DNA from: Hymenobacter duratus
GTDB lineage: Bacteria > Bacteroidota > Bacteroidia > Cytophagales > Hymenobacteraceae
DNA length: 64,000 bases
NCBI RefSeq assembly: GCF_014698995.1
Contig: NZ_JACWZZ010000001.1
Coordinates: 248,001 to 312,000, forward strand
Reading direction: 5' to 3'
Below, piece after piece: positions 36,594 through 45,913 of this stretch (position 1 is the first letter of the stretch; the number at the start of each line of letters is the position of its first letter). Position numbers and translations under genes: made by a program. The notes beneath the pieces were generated by a model. It was not told the DNA's origin and ran no database searches. It saw only the letters and a list, made by a program, of their open reading frames with translations.

Positions 36594-37196
36594 GTGCCAC
36601 TCCAGTCACTTGCCCTGCCCGATGCTGATGTGCTGCTCGATGCGCAGTTTCTGAGCCTGGATGCTGCCGCTGCCCTGCTATCAGAACTGACCACTACCAT
36701 TGCGTGGCGACAGGAACCCATCAAGCTATTTGGTAAGGAGGTCATGCAGCCGCGCCTTACTGCTTGGTATGGCAACCCGGCCGCACGGTATCAGTATTCT
36801 GGCCTGGCCCTGGAGCCGTACCCCTGGACTCCGGCTCTGCAGCGGCTCCGGGCACAAGTGGAAGCTGCCACGGGCACCCGCTTCAACAGTGTACTGCTTA
36901 ATCTGTACCGCTCCGGGCAGGATAGTATGGGCTGGCACGTTGATAATGAGCCAGAGTTGGGGCCGACTCCCATTATTGCTTCTGTAAGCCTCGGTGATAC
37001 CCGCCGGTTCCGCTTGAAGCCCCGCGACCCGCAACGTACGCAGCACGCACCGGTTTCATTAGAATTATCGGCAGGAAGCCTGCTCGTCATGCGTGGCTAC
37101 ACGCAGCGCTATTGGCTGCATGCCGTGCCCAAAACGGCCCGGCCTACCGGCCCACGCCTCAACCTGACCTTTCGGGCCGTTACGCCTTCTTCCTGA
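36594..37196 (+). CDS. AlkB-family alpha-ketoglutarate-dependent dioxygenase
   Basis: 200 residues from a GTG at 36594. Fe(II)/2-oxoglutarate dioxygenase of the AlkB (2OG-FeII_Oxy_2) type, which repairs alkylated bases by oxidative demethylation. Visible are NLYRSGQDSMGWHVDNE (HxD iron ligands, about 102-118), the third ligand in RYWLHAVPK (about 172) and the 2OG-binding Arg in RLNLTFRAV (about 188). This is the short form resembling ALKBH2/3-like bacterial proteins. It is flanked by a membrane-protein gene 17 bases upstream. No ada or alkA nearby. Confidence 0.95.
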   Translation: MPLQSLALPDADVLLDAQFLSLDAAAALLSELTTTIAWRQEPIKLFGKEVMQPRLTAWYGNPAARYQYSGLALEPYPWTPALQRLRAQVEAATGTRFNSVLLNLYRSGQDSMGWHVDNEPELGPTPIIASVSLGDTRRFRLKPRDPQRTQHAPVSLELSAGSLLVMRGYTQRYWLHAVPKTARPTGPRLNLTFRAVTPSS

Positions 37197-37207
37197 AGCC
37201 GCTGCTA

Positions 37208-38347
37208 TTACAGCAGCAGTACATCTATGCGGTGCGCGTGCACCATCTGCAGCGGCTCCGACCAGGCAAATACCGTGAAATAGCCATCCTGAGAAGCTAC
37301 TAGTGCCAGTGCATCGTGTTGGTCGTGCACGAACTGGGCGGCGGCTAAGTGCCGGGTGCCACCGTTCTGGGCCGGGTGCATTTCCTGAGCCTCACCACCC
37401 ACCACGGGGGCCGTCATCACCATTTTTTCTACGGGTACGCTGGAAGCCGCTCGGGTTACTTTCGCCCCGAAAGCCAGCAGATGATACTGCCGGGTAATGA
37501 CAGTAGCACCATCCACCGCCGTGAAGCCACCTACAATATCAATGGCGCGCAGCAGGGTTTCCTGCCATTCCAGGCTGTCCTTGTTTGTCAGCTTCTGGCT
37601 CAGGACTTCTGTAATGGTCGTGTAGGCCGGCACCACCGGGTAGCTCATAGGCTGCACGATAGATGTCCGCCACCGCTCAGAATCGGGCGGTACTATCAGT
37701 ACCAACCCGCCCCGGCCGTGGGTGCGCATGGCAGCCGCCAGCTCTACCAATACATTATCAGACTGGCCAGTAGAAGCCAGCGTAAAACTCTGCAGCGACT
37801 TGCGCAGCGCCGGGCAGTCGGCTACGCCTGCGTTGTCTTCATCCACCACCTGAATCTGGTCGCCGCGCAGAATGGCAACGTTGATAAACTTGCCGAAGCC
37901 ATCGGCCCGGCGGTGCTTGGCTACCAGCAGGCCCGGTTCTATTACTTCCAGCACAAAGCACAGAGGCGGTACACTGGTTGCCGTTCCCCATACGTATAGG
38001 CCATCTTCATCGTGCCACACGCCTAAGTGGGTGCCGGGCTGCTCTACAGCCGGGGCCAGCTTAATCAGGTTTGATGGTGTAAGGCGCCGCCGGTGCCCGA
38101 ATATCAGGGGCTGTGCGGTTTGATCGGGCTGCAGCAGCGCCAGCGAAATTTTGGGAGGCCGGCCTTCTTCCCGGCGCAGGCTCGCCCAGAAAGCCACATC
38201 AATAATAGCTTCTACCAACGGCACTTCGGGCGGCGGCGCCAGGTGCGGAATATCATGCTGGCTGGCCAGCGCCCGGTGCTGCGCGAAATGCGTTTCGATG
38301 ACCGGCGCCACCATGCGGGCCGCCAGATAAGTAGGTTCAGAAAGCAT
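37208..38347 (-). CDS. DAC/DisA_N-like protein with N-terminal sensor-like region (DACNV-like)
   Basis: 379 residues. The C-terminal half resembles the diadenylate cyclase (DisA_N) domain: VDGATVITRQYHLLAFGAKV (DGA at about 279-281) and NGGTRHLAAAQFVHDQHDALALVASQDGYFTVFAW (RHL at about 332-334; quoted parts of a continuous segment). Canonical enzymes have DGA and RHR; the last Arg is Leu here. The two motifs are about 53 apart, against about 33 in DisA, because of an insert with SSVPVEKMVMTAPVVGG. The N-terminal 200 residues fit a sensor-type region placed before DAC domains in conflict/signalling systems. No signal peptide or membrane helix. Whether it makes c-di-AMP is unproven. It is convergent with alkB. 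Confidence 0.75.
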   Translation of the reverse strand: MLSEPTYLAARMVAPVIETHFAQHRALASQHDIPHLAPPPEVPLVEAIIDVAFWASLRREEGRPPKISLALLQPDQTAQPLIFGHRRRLTPSNLIKLAPAVEQPGTHLGVWHDEDGLYVWGTATSVPPLCFVLEVIEPGLLVAKHRRADGFGKFINVAILRGDQIQVVDEDNAGVADCPALRKSLQSFTLASTGQSDNVLVELAAAMRTHGRGGLVLIVPPDSERWRTSIVQPMSYPVVPAYTTITEVLSQKLTNKDSLEWQETLLRAIDIVGGFTAVDGATVITRQYHLLAFGAKVTRAASSVPVEKMVMTAPVVGGEAQEMHPAQNGGTRHLAAAQFVHDQHDALALVASQDGYFTVFAWSEPLQMVHAHRIDVLLL

Positions 38348-38397
38348 AGGCTGGCCGCCGGTTGTGGCGGCGCAAATTACGGGTTAGCCGGAACGTA

Positions 38398-38433
38398 CAA
38401 ACGGCCGGCTTCCGCGAGGAAACCGGCCGTTTG
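38398..38433. terminator. Hairpin between TonB-dependent receptor gene end and DAC-like gene start
   Basis: CAAACGGCCGG and CCGGCCGTTTG make an 11-base stem, with further GG/CC contacts around a CTTCCGCGAGGAA loop. It lies 40 bases past the receptor stop on the minus strand. Confidence 0.7.
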
Positions 38434-38472
38434 CAGAGAATGTTTCTGGTGCCTCCGGGCACGCAGGGCTGC

Positions 38473-41196
38473 TTATTTGATATCGAACAGCAACCCCACG
38501 AATACCAAACGGCCGATGTTCGGGCCGCCGTACACCTGCGTGTTGGTGGCATCGAGCATGTTGGAGCCACCGGCCTGCACCGTGGTGTACAGCTTCGGAA
38601 TGGCATATCCTACGTAGGCATCCACCGAACTGTAGTCGTTCAGCTCGCCCACTGCGAAGGGCAGCTCGTAGAGGTGGCCCTGGGCCCAGCGGTAGTTTAC
38701 GGAGTAGCTGAGGTGGTTGAATGCCACACCATTGGCACCCACGTTGTATTTGTGCTTCGGGGTGTTGAAGAACGTCTGGAAGCCTTCGGGCAGGTTGCTC
38801 TTGTCCAGTACGTTCAGCGAATAGTTGGCCGTGAACGTGAGTGGGCGAGCCACGCTGTAGCTCAAGCCTACGGCTGCGCCATAGGTGCGGACTTCCTGGC
38901 GGGCGTTGGTCCAGACCTGCAGAATGCGGGTAGGAGAGGTGGCATCCTGAAAAGGCTGGGCCTTGCCGGATTCCGTGGTCAGCTGGGCCAGCGTTGGGCG
39001 GCTGCCGTCGCGGTTGCCGATGAAGCGCTGCGCCCCGATAAAGTCGTTGTAGTAGCTCTGGTAGTAGTTCACATCCACGGCCAGCTTTTCGCCCAGCGTG
39101 CCTTTGTAGCCCGCTTCGTAGGTGCTCAGGCGCTCCAGCTTCAGTGGAGCAGCATTGTATTCGAAGGGCGTCAGCACGGCGGGGTTGCTTTGCGCTGCGG
39201 TGATGTTTGCCCGTGTGGCAACGCCGGTGCTGTAGCCTTGGAAGCCGTTGTCTACGTTGCCGAGCAGCAGCACCTGGCGCACGTCCAGACGGATGTACTG
39301 GTCGAGTTGCGTGGGTGAGCGGAAGGCACGGCCGTACGAGACACGGAAGTTGTGCTGCTTGTTCTCGCCAGCCGAGTACACTGCCGAAGCCCGGGGAGAG
39401 AAAGCGGCATCGAAGTTCTTGAAGGCATCAACGCGGCCGGCTACTGCCAGTTTCAGGCGCTCATTCAGCAGCTTTTGCGTCAGCTGAGCATAGCCGCCCA
39501 GTTCGTGGTTCTGAATGCGGGCGTTGTCATCGGAATACAGGTTGCCGTTGGAGCCCAGCCGGAACTTGCGGTACGCACCCCCCACAATCAGGTCGGTGCC
39601 TTCGGCCAGCGGCAGGTTGTATTGGGCGTTGCCTTCGTTCAGCAACGAGCTGGGGTTGAGGCGGGCGCCGGCGCCGGGCGTAGCATCGGTAATGATGCGC
39701 GTGCGCAATTCCTGGAAGCGCGGATCAGACGGTTGCAGCTGCGTGGCGTTGGCGGCGGCCTGGGCCTGCTCCAGCGAGCCGGTCATCTGGAATTTGGTCA
39801 GGTACGTCTCGTAGAACCGGCTGGCGTAAGTTTCGCTGGGGCGGCTGGGGTTGTTGGTCGAGGAAGTCTGGAGGAAGGAACCCAGGAAGCCCAGGTCGTA
39901 CGATTCGCCCCCGAAGTCCTGCAGCGACTGGCCCCGCAGAAACCAGCGGCTACCCTTGATTTCGCCGTGCAGCTGGTTGGTTCCGAACTCCTTGAAGCGG
40001 TAGCGGCTGCTGCTCTGGTAGCTGGAAGTCCCCCGGTTGTAGTTGAAACCAACCGTCATCTTGATGTTGCTGGTCAGCAGATACGACAGCGACGGATGAA
40101 TCTTCACGGACCGGGCCTTGTAGTCATCGGCTACCAGCTCTTTCTCCGTGAAGCCCGGCATAAATACTGTTTTGCCGCGCAGGGCGGCTGGCGTGGTGGC
40201 ATAAGCGGGCGAGGTCGGGTCGTTGGTGAACGTAAAGCCGCCTACGTCGCCGTAGCGGTTCACGGCATCGTAGCCCAGCGCCGAGCCTTCGGCGTTGTTG
40301 CGGCCCTCAATGAGGGTGCTGGTAGCCGCGTAGTTGCTGGCCAGCCAGTCGTCGGCTGTCAGATACGAGCCTACAACTTTGAAGGCAAACTTTTCCCCTA
40401 GCTTCTTGGCGTAGCGAAACTGACCGTCTAACAGATTGCGCTGGCCGCCGCGCAGCCGCACGCTCAGGCCTTCCGTCACGAAAGGGTCTTTGGAGTTGAG
40501 CAGCAATACGCCGTTAAAAGCATTGGCTCCGTAGAGTGCCGAAGCCGGGCCATGGATAATTTCGATGCTTTCCACATCCAATTCGGGCAGGCCCGTCAGG
40601 TTGCCAGCATTCACGTTCAGGCTCGGCGACTGAGTATCGAAATAATCCGTCAGCTGAATCAGGCGCTCCGACTTGGCCGAGTTGAAGCCGCGCGTGCTCA
40701 ACGAGTTCATCAGCAGGCTGCTGCTGTTTACATCAATGCCTTTGTAGTGGTTCAGGCCCACCTGCAAGTCGGCTGTGGGGATGCGCTCTACTTGCTGCGT
40801 GTTGAGCTTTTCCACGGTTACAGGAGCCTGTAGTATCCCTTCCTGCACCCGCGAGGCCGAGGCAATTACCTCATTCGTGAGCGTAGAATTGATTTTGAGC
40901 GTCACCTGCACGTTGTTGTCGGGCTGCGCCAGCGAAACTTCCCGGGTTTCGTAGCCCACAAACGACACCGACAGTACAACCGGTGGAGCCGAAAAATCGG
41001 CCCGTAGCTGGAACCGGCCTTCCCGGTCGGTGCTGCTGCCGATGAAGGTGCCTTTGATGAAAACGGTAGCACCCGGCAGCGGTTCGCCGGCATCAGTCTG
41101 CACCAGGCCGCTGACCGTAATGGCTTCCTGAGCCCAGGCTGGAGCATAGCTCAGCAGCAGTAGCAGGAAGAAAAGGAAATAGTAAGGTTTTCTCAT
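38473..41196 (-). CDS. TonB-dependent receptor with CarboxypepD_reg-like N-domain
   Basis: 907 residues. The signal peptide ends at WAQ (about 23). Residues about 26-115 form the CarboxypepD_reg-like domain (VSGLVQTDAGEPLPGATVF, SVSFVGYETREVSLA), common to Bacteroidota receptors. The plug follows (about 125-250; LPELDVESIEIIHGPASALYGANAFNGVLLL), then the 22-strand barrel, ending in LVFVGLLFDIK. No SusD gene or obvious transport partner is next to it, so the substrate is unknown; iron-siderophore, cobalamin or a peptide are all possible. A consensus promoter with a palindrome in its spacer precedes it (41251-41278). Confidence 0.95.
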   Translation of the reverse strand: MRKPYYFLFFLLLLLSYAPAWAQEAITVSGLVQTDAGEPLPGATVFIKGTFIGSSTDREGRFQLRADFSAPPVVLSVSFVGYETREVSLAQPDNNVQVTLKINSTLTNEVIASASRVQEGILQAPVTVEKLNTQQVERIPTADLQVGLNHYKGIDVNSSSLLMNSLSTRGFNSAKSERLIQLTDYFDTQSPSLNVNAGNLTGLPELDVESIEIIHGPASALYGANAFNGVLLLNSKDPFVTEGLSVRLRGGQRNLLDGQFRYAKKLGEKFAFKVVGSYLTADDWLASNYAATSTLIEGRNNAEGSALGYDAVNRYGDVGGFTFTNDPTSPAYATTPAALRGKTVFMPGFTEKELVADDYKARSVKIHPSLSYLLTSNIKMTVGFNYNRGTSSYQSSSRYRFKEFGTNQLHGEIKGSRWFLRGQSLQDFGGESYDLGFLGSFLQTSSTNNPSRPSETYASRFYETYLTKFQMTGSLEQAQAAANATQLQPSDPRFQELRTRIITDATPGAGARLNPSSLLNEGNAQYNLPLAEGTDLIVGGAYRKFRLGSNGNLYSDDNARIQNHELGGYAQLTQKLLNERLKLAVAGRVDAFKNFDAAFSPRASAVYSAGENKQHNFRVSYGRAFRSPTQLDQYIRLDVRQVLLLGNVDNGFQGYSTGVATRANITAAQSNPAVLTPFEYNAAPLKLERLSTYEAGYKGTLGEKLAVDVNYYQSYYNDFIGAQRFIGNRDGSRPTLAQLTTESGKAQPFQDATSPTRILQVWTNARQEVRTYGAAVGLSYSVARPLTFTANYSLNVLDKSNLPEGFQTFFNTPKHKYNVGANGVAFNHLSYSVNYRWAQGHLYELPFAVGELNDYSSVDAYVGYAIPKLYTTVQAGGSNMLDATNTQVYGGPNIGRLVFVGLLFDIK

Positions 41197-41250
41197 GTCA
41201 GAGCAGGCAAAAAAAGGGAGTTAGCAAGGGGTATAAGTTCAAACAGCCTG

Positions 41251-41278
41251 CAAAATTATAGTAGTTATGCATAACAAA
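41251..41278 (-). promoter_or_regulatory. Consensus promoter (TTTG - N16 - TAATTTTG) of the TonB-dependent receptor gene
   Basis: On the minus strand, TTTG (41275-41278) and TAATTTTG (41251-41258) are separated by 16 bases, close to the Bacteroidota -33/-7 arrangement. The predicted start is about 50 bases before the ATG at 41196. Confidence 0.6.
41264..41275. promoter_or_regulatory. Perfect 12-bp palindrome in the receptor promoter spacer, candidate operator
   Basis: GTTATGCATAAC lies between the -33 and -7 elements and overlaps the last base of the -33 box. A dimeric repressor bound here would block polymerase. The regulator is unknown. Confidence 0.4.
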
Positions 41279-41417
41279 AAAAGAAGCCAAGCATTTGAAA
41301 GTCAAAAGTTTATTGCTAAGAATTTTATTGTATTTAAATCATATAAAACAGTATATAATTATTTGCTGATGCGCGGAAAAGCAGGCTAAGCGGATTGCGG
41401 GCCAGCAAGTGGCGGGC

Positions 41418-41442
41418 AAAAAAAAACCGCCCGAAGGCGGTT
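41418..41442 (-). terminator. Minus-strand intrinsic terminator with cUUCGg tetraloop
   Basis: On the minus strand AACCGCC-TTCG-GGCGGTT is followed by T residues (nine A on the plus strand at 41418-41426, two of them within the stem). The receptor gene starts further along, so this must end a transcript coming from the right, which fits the small gene at 41493-41645. Confidence 0.75.
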
Positions 41443-41492
41443 GGATAAAGAAATAAGGATAGATAGCTGAACAGTAGGCCCCCAAAGGCCGA

Positions 41493-41645
41493 TTAGTAAC
41501 GGATATCCGGGTGCCCATAAAGCTGCGGACAATCACCGCTGCCAATAAGATACTCTCCGATCTGCAGATGTTCGGGCCCAATAGCCGGGAGGCTGGAAGC
41601 AGCCGGAATGGAACATAGCGTTTCAAGAGTAAGACTTGGAAGCAT
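41493..41645 (-). CDS. Probable 50-residue small protein gene
   Basis: Reading minus strand from the ATG at 41645 to TAA at 41493 gives 50 residues: starts MLPSLTLETLCSIPAASS and ends DCPQLYGHPDIRY, with two Cys and no membrane segment. The stop is 51 bases from the terminator with the UUCG loop, the only visible reason for that terminator. I do not recognise the peptide; a regulatory or secreted peptide, or a RiPP precursor, is speculation. The region is AT-richer than its surroundings. No clear TAnnTTTG or Shine-Dalgarno element precedes it, so an untranslated RNA is the main alternative. Confidence 0.45.
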   Translation of the reverse strand: MLPSLTLETLCSIPAASSLPAIGPEHLQIGEYLIGSGDCPQLYGHPDIRY

Positions 41646-41910
41646 GGGCAGGATGGTTTCAGGAAATGGAACAGAATGAAGAGGCAGGCAGCAACTCTTT
41701 ATTGGACTTTAGATACGTATACTGTCAGATATTCGGATTTATTGATACATGAAATCATTGTATAGTTCAAAATAGCAGGCTCTCCGGTGCTCCCGGGAGG
41801 TGTAAGCTGAGGCAGGGGTAGCTATGTGGCCAGCCGCTGCGGCCGGGGTACCCGAACAAATCCGCCGCCGAACTAGTAGCTTCGTTACCCCTTCCTTACC
41901 CACCCACCTT

Positions 41911-43290
41911 ATGTCCGCTACTGCTGCCCCACACTCTTCTGATTCCGTTACGCTCATGGGAGCTGGCCTGGTTGGCTCGCTGCTGGCCCTCTATATGGCG
42001 CGTCGTGGCCATTCCGTAGAGGTGTTTGAGCGCCGCCCCGATCCGCGTCTGGCGGGACCGGTGGAAGGCCGCTCCATCAACCTGGCGCTGTCGGACCGCG
42101 GCTGGCGGGCTCTGGAAGGCGTCGGCATCGGCGACGAAATCCGGCGGGTAGCTATTCCTATGTACCGGCGCGTGATGCACGACGCGAAGGGGCAGCTCAC
42201 GTTTCAGCCCTACGGCCAGGATAATCAGGCTATCTACTCGGTGTCGAGGGGCGGGCTGAACCGCACGCTGCTGGAGTTGGCTGAGGCCGAGCCGGGCGTG
42301 ACGCTGCACTTCAATCAGCAGTGCCTGCACGTGGGCCTGAAGGAGCGCGAGCTGCACCTGCGTGATGCCGCTACTGGTCAGGAGCAGGTACGGCCGTTTC
42401 AGCGGCTGTTCGGTACTGATGGGGCGTTTTCGGCGGTGCGCGCGGCTATGCAGAAAACGGACCGCTACAACTACTCGCAGAGCTACCTGGACTACGGCTA
42501 TAAGGAGCTGAACATTGCACCCGCCGCCGAAGGCACGTGGCAGCTGGAGAAAAATGCGCTGCACATCTGGCCCCGCGGCCAGTACATGATGATTGCGCTG
42601 CCTAACCTCGACGGCTCTTTTACTTGTACCCTGTTTTTCCCGTACGAGGGCAAGCACTCCTTCGCGGCGCTGCAAACGCCAGCGCAGGTGCAGGAGTTCT
42701 TCGCGGAAGTGTTTCCGGACGCCGCCCCGCTGATGCCGGAACTGACCGAGGACTTCTTCCAGAACCCGACCGGCTCGCTCGTGACGGTGCGCTGCTTTCC
42801 GTGGGCGGTTGAGGATGACGTGCTGCTGCTCGGGGACGCCTCGCACGCCATTGTGCCGTTTTATGGGCAGGGCATGAACGCCGGCTTCGAGGACTGCACC
42901 GTGCTCAGCCAGCTCATGGACCAGCACGGCACCGACTGGCTCACTATTTTCCAGGAGTTTCAGCGGCAGCGCAAGCCCAATGCCGATGCTATGGCCGACC
43001 TGGCCATCTATAACTTCGAGGAGATGCGCGACAGGGTAGCGGACCCGCGCTTTTTGCTGCAGAAGAAAATCGAGAGCAAAATCTCCGCGCAATACCCCGA
43101 CCAGTGGCTGCCGCTCTACTCACAGGTCACGTTCTCGCCCGATACGCCCTACGCCGAGGCGTTGGCCAACGGGCAGCGGCAGGAGCGCATCATGCGCAAT
43201 CTGATGAAGCACATTGAGGCCGAAGCGGACTTTGATAAGCCGGAAGTGCAGGAACTGGTGTACCACGAAATGGGCCGCATAGCCGACTAA
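41911..43290 (+). CDS. kmo: Kynurenine 3-monooxygenase
   Basis: 459 residues from the ATG at 41911; the earlier in-frame ATG at 41824 only adds a low-complexity extension. FAD- and NADPH-dependent hydroxylase that turns kynurenine into 3-hydroxykynurenine for KynU. Visible are the dinucleotide motif TLMGAGLVGSLLALYMARRG (about 15-34), EGRSINLALSDRGWRALE near 55, and the FAD-binding GDASHAIVPFYGQGMNAGFE (about 308-327), characteristic of KMO. No C-terminal membrane anchor like that of the mitochondrial enzyme is apparent. It lies alone, convergent with the PAP2-like gene, and is part of the pathway split across this window. Confidence 0.96.
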   Translation: MSATAAPHSSDSVTLMGAGLVGSLLALYMARRGHSVEVFERRPDPRLAGPVEGRSINLALSDRGWRALEGVGIGDEIRRVAIPMYRRVMHDAKGQLTFQPYGQDNQAIYSVSRGGLNRTLLELAEAEPGVTLHFNQQCLHVGLKERELHLRDAATGQEQVRPFQRLFGTDGAFSAVRAAMQKTDRYNYSQSYLDYGYKELNIAPAAEGTWQLEKNALHIWPRGQYMMIALPNLDGSFTCTLFFPYEGKHSFAALQTPAQVQEFFAEVFPDAAPLMPELTEDFFQNPTGSLVTVRCFPWAVEDDVLLLGDASHAIVPFYGQGMNAGFEDCTVLSQLMDQHGTDWLTIFQEFQRQRKPNADAMADLAIYNFEEMRDRVADPRFLLQKKIESKISAQYPDQWLPLYSQVTFSPDTPYAEALANGQRQERIMRNLMKHIEAEADFDKPEVQELVYHEMGRIAD

Positions 43291-43302
43291 GCCTGCCCGG
43301 AG

Positions 43303-43983
43303 CTACCCCAGCGCCAGCCCTACACCAAACCCCAGTACCAGACTAGCGCCCAGCCCGAAACCGGCCCAAACCTGTTCCGGCGTGTGTGCGTTCAGGGCCA
43401 GCCGCGCACTCATCACGGCTCCGGCCAGTACAATGCTGCCCGTCAGCCACCAGATGATGGTGCTGCCGGCCTCGCCTCCCAGATACAGGAGGGCCAGCAA
43501 CCCGACCGTGCCGCCCATGCCCACGCCGTGCGCCGATATTTTCCAGCGCAGCGAAATCAGTAGGGTAAGCAGCACGGCCAGGGTCATGCCGGCCATCATT
43601 TGCACCAGCAGCATATCAAACGCCTGCGGATAGCGGCCCATCATCAGAGTAGCGGTACTAAACCCGATGACGGCCAGCAGCAGGGGCAAGGGCCGCTGGC
43701 GCCGCTCCCGCAGCTCCAGGCTGCTTACGTAGCCGCCCCACAGCAGCAGCGCCGTACCTACGGAAGGCAGCACAAACGTGAACAGCAGCACTACGCCCAG
43801 CACCAGCCACCGGTCGGGCAGGGCGGGGCGCAGGACCACACCGGGCAGCTGGTAGCAGACCACATAGAAGAGGTAGCTGGGCACAAGCAGCGGGTGGCAC
43901 ACCGACGATAAAATGGTGGCGAGCAGGCGGTTCAAAAAAGCAATAGGTAGCGGTAGAGGAGCAGCAATAGCCAAAGCTACCAA
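43303..43983 (-). CDS. PAP2-like membrane phosphatase
   Basis: 226 residues from a TTG at 43983 (a later TTG three codons on is possible; no ATG is near). Six or so helices. PAP2-type residues can be recognised: ELRERRQRPLPLL (motif 1 with basic residues then RP), ISAHGVGMG (in place of PSGH, keeping the His) and ARLALNAHTPEQVWAGFGLG (motif 3 with SRx5H replaced by ARx5H). The divergence suggests a PAP2-like protein; lipid-phosphate or undecaprenyl-pyrophosphate phosphatase activity is possible but not certain. It is convergent with kmo. Confidence 0.8.
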   Translation of the reverse strand: MVALAIAAPLPLPIAFLNRLLATILSSVCHPLLVPSYLFYVVCYQLPGVVLRPALPDRWLVLGVVLLFTFVLPSVGTALLLWGGYVSSLELRERRQRPLPLLLAVIGFSTATLMMGRYPQAFDMLLVQMMAGMTLAVLLTLLISLRWKISAHGVGMGGTVGLLALLYLGGEAGSTIIWWLTGSIVLAGAVMSARLALNAHTPEQVWAGFGLGASLVLGFGVGLALG

Positions 43984-44006
43984 AGTGCCGGCCCGCTACC
44001 AAAGCA

Positions 44007-44044
44007 GTGAGCCGGCCGGAAGCAACAACTTCCGGCCGGCTCAC
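44007..44044. terminator. 16-bp perfect hairpin between rpoN and PAP2-like gene, probable terminator
   Basis: GTGAGCCGGCCGGAAG and its complement enclose CAACAA. It lies 22 bases from the rpoN stop, on the minus-strand downstream side. No T-tract follows. Confidence 0.65.
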
Positions 44045-44065
44045 CGTTCAATACTCAACAGTAAC

Positions 44066-45655
<1,590 letters not shown>

Positions 45656-45703
45656 ACTCTAAAACGCGTACGCCCCGCCTAGGTGGAAACGGGGTGTGGT
45701 AGC

Positions 45704-45711
45704 CAAAGATA
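45704..45711 (-). promoter_or_regulatory. -7 box of rpoN
   Basis: TATCTTTG on the minus strand, about 50 bases before the ATG at 45655. Confidence 0.45.
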
Positions 45712-45750
45712 TGCCTTTCTGTACTTGAGTTAGGGGTAAAATGTTGGCAC

Positions 45751-45835
45751 ATTATACCCCGAAGCGGCACTTTGGCCGGCAGGCAGTTTTGGGCGTTTCC
45801 GGTCGGGTAGGCCGAAGCGCCGCTTCGGGGTACAA
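45751..45835. repeat. Palindromic element between rpoN and asnS promoters
   Basis: ATTATACCCCGAAGCGGC at the left pairs with GCCGCTTCGGGGTACAAT at the right (one mismatch in 18) over a spacer of about 49 bases. A local hairpin CGAAGCG-C-CGCTTCG competes on the right arm. It lies outside both predicted transcripts, so attenuation of asnS is unlikely. Its size matches the element at 50707-50792 but the arm sequence differs. Confidence 0.7.
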
Positions 45836-45866
45836 TTTCGGGATGCAAACCGGCTAACAAATCCTC

Positions 45867-45874
45867 TACCTTTG
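45867..45874 (+). promoter_or_regulatory. -7 box of asnS
   Basis: TACCTTTG, perfect for TAnnTTTG, 40 bases before the ATG at 45914. Confidence 0.5.
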
Positions 45875-45913
45875 CCATCTTATCTATTCCAAACCCTGAG
45901 AACCGAAATCCTG

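Noticed and set aside
41339..41626. 95-residue minus-strand frame overlapping the UUCG terminator
   Set aside because: It runs through the terminator and its T-tract, so it would be transcribed past a stop signal. The 50-residue frame ending before the terminator is a better candidate.
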